Origin: Lepidodermella squamata | Taxonomy: Eukaryota; Gastrotricha | Assembly (NCBI GenBank): GCA_047495785.1 | Contig: JBLDXI010000054.1 | Coordinates: forward strand, 3,038,001-3,102,000 | DNA length: 64,000 nt | Reading direction: 5' to 3' | Shown: piece by piece, positions 57,326-64,000 of the stretch | Layout: every line of letters starts with the position of its first letter | Numbering within the stretch: position 1 is the stretch's first letter | Translations under genes and position numbers: made by a program | The notes under the pieces: generated by a model | Told to the model about the DNA's origin: nothing | Databases searched by the model: none | What the model saw: only the letters and a program-made list of their open reading frames with translations

Positions 57326-58011
57326 ATGAGTAAGTCTGCGGTGAATAAAGACAATTTGAAGTCATTGTCCGCTGAGGGCGTATCTTTACCCGAAGATCTT
57401 TCGAATGAAGACGAAGTTTGGATTTTTGAAGCTCCTGTAGATGTAAAATCGCCCTTTCTCTGAAATTTCCTTAGTTTTAATGGTTCTTTTTCATAGTTTG
57501 ACTTGTCTGTTTTGGACGGTAAGAAAATTCACTTCGCCGATGGCCAGATAATCGATAGATCGAATGTAACTCAATTTGCGCTGTTTGATAGTCAGTCTAA
57601 TGAAAATTCTGAAATTAGGGCATGTTCGCGAAACAGCTTCTAGTCGATGATTACAAAACAGCAAGCTCGAACAGCGAACGAGTTGTGCTTCCAGAAAAAT
57701 TTGGCCAGGGTAGCAAATGGCGATATGGTTTGTCTTTTTTCCTAAAACATTATCCGTTTCATTCATGAAATATTTTTTCGATAGCAACTCCTGTTGGCAG
57801 AATTTCGGTAATCGATTGTTTGGAGGATGTTCACAACGAGCAAGTTCCAGCCGCAAATATTGCCAAGTGTCCGAAATTGCCGACGGGGTTGAAAGAGCGG
57901 TATAAGCCTTTTGGCGCTGTGCCGACTGTGAAGCATGGCCGGGTGCAAAAACACGTGAAAAGTGGCGCTTTGTTAGTTCCAAACAAGTCGAAGAAGCATA
58001 GCTCAAAATAA
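57326..58011 (+). CDS. Probable RNA polymerase I subunit, POLR1G/RPA34-like
   Basis: Four exons (57326-57442, 57497-57590, 57644-57727, 57785-58011) give 173 aa. The N-terminal half has DEVWIFEAPVDFDLSVLDGK and FADGQIIDRS, the C-terminal half has LPTGLKERYKPFG and a Lys-rich tail (NKSKKHSSK). This order resembles the short conserved core of the Pol I subunit RPA34/CD3EAP (a W-x-x-APxDF-like start, then a PxGLxxRFxPFG motif before a basic tail). If right, it works in the nucleolus with RPA49. The ATG follows a TTTATAG acceptor by 8 nt and starts 78 bp after the hexosaminidase stop. Confidence 0.6.
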
Positions 58012-58571
58012 CTCTCATTACTATGAACGCAAACATTTTGTTAGAGATTTCAGTGGAATAAAGCTTTGGATTTTGTTAAACATCGGTTAAACAGTATTTT
58101 AATGAAGGTGAAGCCGGATAATATGCCAGGTCGAGATTTCGCAACCGGAAATGGAAAATTCTTGTAAATACAGGCCGAGTGCCAGTTTTATTGTCATAAG
58201 TATAAAGTGTACAAAAAAGTTAACAAAAACTGCCTTTTTATGTTTACATTATGTCTCGTGAATTTTCATGTTGACCACAACGTTTAATTTTTGGCGAGAA
58301 ATCCGATTTTTTTCCAAATTTACAGCTAATTATCAAATTTTCGAAAAATCGATTTTCGATAATCGATATTGATTGATTTTCGATAATCGATTATCGATTT
58401 TCGATAATCGATTATCGATTTTTAGCTAATCGCTTTGTTTGATCAGAAATATGAGTTCAGATTCGGATTCCTCGCCACAAATTACACCAGGTGATAAACA
58501 TGGCAATTCACAAGACCAGCTTTTCGTATATCTTTTTTGAAAATTCATGTCGCCAGCCGCCTTAATGAAGA
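58012..58571. repeat. Intergenic with palindromic ATCGAT-rich repeat
   Basis: This is the convergent 3' flank of the Pol I subunit gene and the channel gene. At 58341-58432 the word ATCGATTTTCGATAATCGAT and its parts repeat several times in both directions, forming nested palindromes. A 28-codon frame at 58451 is not supported. Confidence 0.7.
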
Positions 58572-61265
58572 TCAATAATTGTTGTTGTAGATCTCATTTC
58601 GCACAAGGGTGTAAGCGTAAATATGAACAGAGATCAACGCAATAATTGCTACAACAGCAGACACGTTATCAATCAATCGGATCAGCGTAATTTTCAAGCA
58701 GAGATACTTGACTCGAGTCTGGTTGAACTTGTTCGGCGCCTTCTTGTCGAAACTCATCGCAACTGAATTTGTCATATTATGAACAAGCAAGTGGTAAGCC
58801 GTGATTGTTAAAGATATCCAAGTTAGGTAACGTATATAATCAGCCAAAAGCACTGATTGCGATGTATGCGGAATGAACGAAGTTACCTGTGTTTGCCCCA
58901 CAGCCAAAGCTAATAGTAACGTAACAGAAAAAGCTGACCTTTCAGGTCTTATCGGCGGAATAAGATACGAAGACATTTGCAAAAGAGTTAGCATGAAATT
59001 AGGCAAAGCAATGTTCAACAAATAGTAATTTGGCCTCCTGGCAACTGTAATGGTGAACGTTGCGACACTGGACAACGTGCCGTCCTGTTTAACAACCCCC
59101 AACGGCATTTCTTTGCAGCCTGTGATAAGCCATTCAGTGTCGGTTTGCTTTGAAGGACAAAGCATTATCAAATCTGCAAACATAACATTTTGCAGGGCAT
59201 GGCGCATAGTGAAGGTGAAACTGCAATTGGCCGAGTCGAATGGAAATAACGAGAGATCATGAGGGCAGCGCGACGAAAAAAATCCGATCTTGAAATGGTT
59301 GAAGTACAGTGATTGATTGAGGCTGAAGGAATTCGGCGTGAGGGTGACAAAGATTTCCTCGCCATATCCGTCTCCCTTCATCGGTTCATCTTCGATGCTT
59401 GACGTGAACAAGTAGCTAGGTATCCACACTAGCTCGGGGCTTGCCCCGAACAGCCGCTCAGCCCCGCCTTGATTACCGAGTGCGCTGTAGTCAAGCCATG
59501 ATAGTTTGCTCGTCAAACTCAACGAACTGCACGTTGTAACATTCCAATGCAGGAAAATCCGGCCCGATATCACTATTGTTTCATCGACCGAGTAGCTTTC
59601 CATGCGCTGTACGATGAATGTCGTCGATATTGCGTTTGGATTGCCGTTGTTTGGTGGAAACATTATTTCCGGAGCGAAGTCATCGCATGCTTTCACTAAA
59701 TCTTCAATTCTGAACGTGGGGTTGCTTTTTTCTGGCGACATGTTCGCAAGCATTGATTGGAGTAGAGCCATCGGGTCGTCAACTACGTAAGACTTCGGAA
59801 CCAAAGGAGATACCGGTCCAGGGGCTGATGAGATGGAACTCTCATTTCCCGACAAACAAGCCGTCCTTAGTTCAATCAACTGATCCGATGACAGTGCAGC
59901 TCGATGCAAAGATAAACAAGCCGCCTCGACTTTTACCATCGGCCTACCTAGCCGTTTCGCCAGGTTCAAAGTTCCAGACAGCGTCGCAGGTGCGAGAAGT
60001 TGATCCACTAGGTTGAACACAAATTTGTTGTCGCAAAAGCCGCGGAAAGTCTTTTGAGGCGCGTCGTAAACCAGGGCGACAAATTGCCAGGTTTTCATCT
60101 TGCACGGTCCGTTGATGAATGAAGTTGATTCAGGGTTCACAAAAAGGTTATCTGGGCCGGGATAGTTGGCCCAGAAATGAAGAGAAACGCCTCCGCTTGT
60201 CGTTAAGTATTCAATTATAGGCGTCATCTCGCCCTTTGAGTTGATGAAAACCACCCACGTCCAAGAACCGTCTGTTCCCAAGTTCAACAACGGGCTGTTG
60301 AAATTGATATATTGTTGATCATTTGATCCTAACACAACGGCGCTACTATTTTGGCCATTCGGACCTTTGGTGTATGTCAATTCGGGCGCACCAGGGTTCA
60401 ATTTACCGTGCAGGTTATTCCCACTAACGTCGTTCATAGAAAACTTGGCAGACAGCGGCCAGCTCCCCATAGTTCCAAGTAGATTTGTTGGTGGGGTGCA
60501 TGCATGGGCTAGCGTATCAGGTGTATTGAAACCGGCTTGACAAGCCTTCTTAAGCATAAGCAATTCAATCACAGAAGCGTCAGATGAGAAAATGGTCAAG
60601 CAGGAAGCTTGCATTTTCGTCGGAATGTTAAAGCCAACTCGCTTACCCAGGTAGAACGTTTGCGAGTTCATTTTCGCCGGCCCTGTTGCCTTGAGGTGGA
60701 ATATAAAATTGGAATCGCAGAAGCCATGAAATGTTTTTGTATCTGCTTCATAGACTAGGGCGACAAACTGCCATGTCGTAAAGTCGCATGTCTCCTTTAC
60801 AGTATTGAATCCTGAGCCATCCATAGCATTAAGGTAGAAGAGGTTGGGTGGGGATGGCCACCCCGCCCATATGTGAAAACCATATAAACCCGGTGAAATG
60901 TACTCAAGAATTGGGGTTTGTGCACCATTTGATTTGAAAAACAGGGCAAATGTCCACGATTGGCTCGGGTCGAAATCAAATACTGGATTTTTGAAAATTG
61001 GGTACTGGTCATCATTCGGGCCAATGTCGATTGCGGAATTGGGCAATCCGCTTGGACCAGTTGAATAGGTCGGTTCGGAACCTGTTTTACTCCACTGGCC
61101 GTTCAAATTTTTCCCGCTGACGTCATTCAAACAGTACGTAGATGTAAGAGGCCACACAGCAAGTGGCTTTGGAGCTTTCGGCACCATGCTGGCAGGCAGT
61201 TGTGATTCAACAATGCAAAAGCTTGCAACCGCGAGAAAAGCATTTACTGAGAAACGTAGAAACAT
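58572..61265 (-). CDS. Cys-loop ligand-gated ion channel with two LamG-like domains
   Basis: A single uninterrupted frame of 897 aa. After a signal peptide (first ~22 residues) come two repeats of about 210 residues with WPLT/SxxxxxNDVSG starts, WTF/WVVF strands and AWxF/QFVALVY patterns, typical of LamG/concanavalin-like folds. The channel ligand-binding domain follows from about residue 500, with a 13-residue Cys-loop (CPHDLSLFPFDSANC, near 668) and four membrane helices. The start of M2 (RPERSAFSVTLLLALAV) has Glu near -1', as in cation-selective members. It is intronless among intron-rich neighbours, which could mean retroposition. Ligand and glycan partners are unknown. Confidence 0.85.
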   Translation of the reverse strand: MFLRFSVNAFLAVASFCIVESQLPASMVPKAPKPLAVWPLTSTYCLNDVSGKNLNGQWSKTGSEPTYSTGPSGLPNSAIDIGPNDDQYPIFKNPVFDFDPSQSWTFALFFKSNGAQTPILEYISPGLYGFHIWAGWPSPPNLFYLNAMDGSGFNTVKETCDFTTWQFVALVYEADTKTFHGFCDSNFIFHLKATGPAKMNSQTFYLGKRVGFNIPTKMQASCLTIFSSDASVIELLMLKKACQAGFNTPDTLAHACTPPTNLLGTMGSWPLSAKFSMNDVSGNNLHGKLNPGAPELTYTKGPNGQNSSAVVLGSNDQQYINFNSPLLNLGTDGSWTWVVFINSKGEMTPIIEYLTTSGGVSLHFWANYPGPDNLFVNPESTSFINGPCKMKTWQFVALVYDAPQKTFRGFCDNKFVFNLVDQLLAPATLSGTLNLAKRLGRPMVKVEAACLSLHRAALSSDQLIELRTACLSGNESSISSAPGPVSPLVPKSYVVDDPMALLQSMLANMSPEKSNPTFRIEDLVKACDDFAPEIMFPPNNGNPNAISTTFIVQRMESYSVDETIVISGRIFLHWNVTTCSSLSLTSKLSWLDYSALGNQGGAERLFGASPELVWIPSYLFTSSIEDEPMKGDGYGEEIFVTLTPNSFSLNQSLYFNHFKIGFFSSRCPHDLSLFPFDSANCSFTFTMRHALQNVMFADLIMLCPSKQTDTEWLITGCKEMPLGVVKQDGTLSSVATFTITVARRPNYYLLNIALPNFMLTLLQMSSYLIPPIRPERSAFSVTLLLALAVGQTQVTSFIPHTSQSVLLADYIRYLTWISLTITAYHLLVHNMTNSVAMSFDKKAPNKFNQTRVKYLCLKITLIRLIDNVSAVVAIIALISVHIYAYTLVRNEIYNNNY

Positions 61266-61772
61266 TGCGCGTAAGTAAAAAGGGATATGAACAAAAATTC
61301 AGTAGTATTTCGGTCCGTTCTGAAGTCACCTGCTTTTTCATGGGAACCTTCATTTCCTTAAATTTAATATTGCGAGCTTTTAATTTGATTTTATTTTGAG
61401 ATAAAAGTTCATATGACAACTTCCGTGTTCGTTATGAATTTGTTCATTTATATTTATGAGCCATACATCCAGGCCACACAGCAGGAAAAATAGACTGAAT
61501 GTCATTTTATGCTATTTCTTCGCTCAATTTTATAGTTTTTATTGGTCAGATTATATTCCTATCATTGAGATTGGTCTGCGACGTTATGGAATTAAGTAGA
61601 ATCATAAAAAATACCGTCTTAAATATGTGGGCACATCGTTTGATCTAATAAATCTCGCCCTGATTTGCTGATTGCAACTTCGAGCTACAATGATTTTATA
61701 CCGGTAGCACATCACGCCGACGAATCGGCGTTTTGTGAGAGGCTGAAGTGTCACCCATGTCGATCTAACAAG
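61266..61772. other. Intergenic upstream of the channel gene
   Basis: No gene or repeat recognised; it should hold the promoter of the minus-strand channel. Confidence 0.5.
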
Positions 61773-62099
61773 TCAGTCTTGGACTTGGTCGAGTAGCTCG
61801 AGTAGCCTCAAGTTAGCTGCGATCGTGTAGGCCACGAGGCCGAGTCCGATAATTGGCAGGACGTAGTTTTTACTGCGGTTGAATCATGGCCGACTTTTTC
61901 CTGATCTATTGTTGATAGCCCCTTGTCTATAATCAGACCAAGAAGCGTAGTGGAGGTTTTTTCTCATCGTCTCGTTCTGTTGCTTCACGTCTTCGTCGTC
62001 GACTTTTCGAATTTTTGATTGCTCGAAAAATCGAAATCGTGCGTACCGCGTAGATGATGAGCCAGAGAGGGGATCCCAATACCCTGTCCTGGCTTCCAT
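61773..62099 (-). CDS. Possible small single-pass membrane protein
   Basis: Exons 62099-61939 and 61872-61773 give 86 aa if the 66-nt GT...AG intron is correct. An in-frame ATG at 62204 would add 35 residues. The N-terminal part is polar and basic (EARTGYWDPLSG, DDEDVKQQNETMRKN). The second exon encodes a clean hydrophobic helix (NYVLPIIGLGLVAYTIAANL) followed by a short acidic end and a stop. The layout resembles small mitochondrial inner-membrane proteins, but I do not recognise the family. The join is supported by phase and by the TM only. Confidence 0.4.
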
Positions 62100-62456
62100 C
62101 GTCCTAGCATGAGTGGAAGCTTGCGTTTTAAAAATGGTGGAAAAAATCGGTAATTTTGCCGTAAATCGCCACGGTTGACAGGTCCGGCGTTCAGCGTGAA
62201 TCATTAAAAAATCATTAAAAATGCAAAACCTGCAGCATAATAAATAAGTAAATCACAATTAAAGAACAAATTACTATTGTTTTTAAGTTTAATTTATCAA
62301 ATTTAAAAAAATATTGACAAATGATTAATGACCCTCACTCGCCGGCTCACGACGGCGCGCTTTTCTCGAAGTGACAGCATCGTCTCGTCGCGCGACTCGG
62401 CATCTTGTGTGATTGTTTTCGTGTCTGAACAACACAACTGTTCCTGGAATGATTAA

Positions 62457-64000
62457 ATGTCCGATCAGTCTGAAAGAAAACGAACTAGCACATATCTAGA
62501 ACTGAAAGACGAGTCCTGTTCTTCCCCTGATTCCAAAAAACCCAAGCCCGCTTTCTCAGAGGCGACAAACAAGACCGAGAGCAACGGTAACAGTAACGGT
62601 ACATCTGCCCCTGCTTCAAACGGCGTTCGAGAAATGACCGGGGTAAGTTCAAATTGTTGAAAATTATTCTGTTATCTATGATATCTTTGATCAGCGACAC
62701 GTGGCTAATGGTTCCGCTGCTGCTGCGGATGGCGGAGAACACGTCGAAATCGACGAATCTCTCTACTCCCGACAATTGTAATTTTGAATTTTAGGTGATT
62801 AGTTGAATCATTCATTTTTATCTTTGTAGATACGTGCTTGGTCATGAGACCATGCAACAGATGGCAAAGTCCAATGTCCTTATTTCAGGCTTGGGCGGGG
62901 TTGGCGCTGAGGTTGCTAAGAACATCATCCTTGGTGGCGTTCGCAGCGTCATTTTGCATGACAAGCATAAGACAACATTTGCCGATCTTTCCTCCCAATT
63001 TTACCTGACTGAAGCTGATATCGGCCGCAATAGGGCCGAAGCCAGCGTCGCGAAATTCGCTGAACTCAATTCCTACGTCCACGTTGAGCATTCAACCTGC
63101 GACTTGACCCCTGAATATCTTTCTCACTTCCAAGTAAGTTGATGTCGTTATAGAATAAATATCAGTTTCAAACTTTTGTATGTGACAGGTTGTCATTTTA
63201 TGCAATTATCTTGATAATGAAGATATCCTCCCTATTGCTGATTACTGCCATGAGCATAACGTTAAGCTTATTGTTGCTTGCACTCGTGGTTTGTTCGGCC
63301 AACTTTTCTGTGATTTCGGCAACTCTTTCACTGTCACCGACCCCGATGGAGAGGAGCCTGTCAGCGCTGTTGTAGAATCGATCACTCGCGATAAAGAAGG
63401 CATCGTAACCCTGACCGACAATGGCACACTCGGTTTTGCAGTTGGTGATCTTGTTACTTTCAGCCATGTTCGCGGCGCCACTGAGATAAATTCCTGTGGT
63501 CCTCTTGAGGTCAAATCTTGCATTAGTCCTTTTGTATTTTCTATTGGTGACACGACTCGGTTTGGTGATTACCAAGCTGGCGGTGTCGCTACCCAAGTCA
63601 AGCGGCCGCGCAAGATTGCATTCAAGCCTTTCCGCCGTGCCCTCGACGAACCTGAGTATCTGATTTCAGACTTCGCTAAATTCGACCGTGAAGGTGTGTT
63701 ACATCATGCTTTCCGGTGCTATGGCCCCTTCGTGAAATCTATGGGCGGTGTCCACCCGAAGCCCCGTCATGCAGCTACTGCGAAGAAATTCGTCGAGTTC
63801 TGCAAAACTCAATTCAATGTCGACCCGAAATCTTTGGATGAAGCGATATTGGAGGAGTTCTGCAGCCAAGCAGTCGGCGATGTTTGCCCAATGAATGCTG
63901 TGATTGGTGGTATTGCCGCTCAAGAAGCTATCAAATCAATCTCCGGAAAATTCACCCCGATTCAGCAGTTCTTGTACTTCGATGCGCTGGAATGTTTGCC
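62457..64000 (+). CDS. UBA1: Ubiquitin-activating enzyme E1, 5' part (runs off window)
   Basis: Exons 62457-62642, 62695-62777, 62830-63133 and 63189 to beyond 64000 encode the N-terminal ~460 residues. After a low-complexity, Ser/Asn-rich lead come [85 protein letters not shown], the FCCH region, and the run INAxIGG-like [21 protein letters not shown] followed by YFDALECLP. This is the inactive adenylation half and first catalytic-cysteine region of UBA1; the active adenylation domain, catalytic Cys and ubiquitin-fold domain must lie beyond the window. It starts the ubiquitin cascade in cytosol and nucleus. Introns are 49-55 nt. Confidence 0.95.

Noticed and set aside
57491-58036. Minus-strand open frame of 181 codons
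   Set aside because: It is the antisense shadow of the Pol I subunit exons, crosses their introns and has no family motifs.

Overview
This is eukaryotic nuclear DNA from a small-bodied invertebrate animal. Genes are split by introns that are mostly 42-60 nt long, with GT...AG borders and short TTTCAG or ATAG acceptors. The proteins are metazoan (plexin, STYXL1, GABA-B-type receptor, Cys-loop channel, UBA1). Several genes have a TTTCAG-like acceptor 5-20 nt before the ATG, which suggests spliced-leader trans-splicing or 5'UTR introns. A nematode-like or other micro-invertebrate lineage is plausible, but I cannot name the taxon. Gene models were built by hand from conserved frames, splice-site phase and paralogue comparison.

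Layout. 0-2 kb: no protein gene; a decayed tRNA and short repeats. 2.0-4.8 kb (-): eight-exon class C GPCR of GABA-B type. 5.6-6.1 kb: tRNA-Arg(TCT), tRNA-Gly(CCC) and a detached 3' half of a tRNA-Arg(CCT). 7.0-11.5 kb (+): a PI-PLC X-domain protein, a secreted lysozyme/lytic-transglycosylase-like protein of bacterial type, and a membrane-anchored SGNH hydrolase. 12.6-21.8 kb (-): a complete six-exon plexin of about 2086 aa, with tRNA-Val(AAC) inside one intron. 21.8-29.1 kb: 7.4 kb without a recognisable gene. 29.1-30.3 kb (-): STYXL1 (MK-STYX) pseudophosphatase.

32.0-54.3 kb (+): nine tandem MFSD6-like major facilitator genes; seven look intact and two are broken. The array carries a multi-kb segmental duplication, two MITE-like elements, a 445-bp palindrome and a foldback element. 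54.8-57.2 kb (+): beta-hexosaminidase. 57.3-58.0 kb (+): a probable RNA polymerase I subunit (POLR1G/RPA34-like). 58.6-61.3 kb (-): a single-exon Cys-loop channel with two LamG-like domains. 61.8-62.2 kb (-): a possible small membrane protein. 62.5 kb to the end (+): the 5' part of UBA1.

The genes do not form one pathway. The most unusual points are the transporter array and its structural rearrangements, the lectin-like/ion-channel fusion, the bacterial-type transglycosylase with a metazoan signal peptide and intron, and a 10-bp motif TTAAGGNGGA (15 copies between 7.6 and 37.3 kb, none noticed beyond) that no annotated feature explains.
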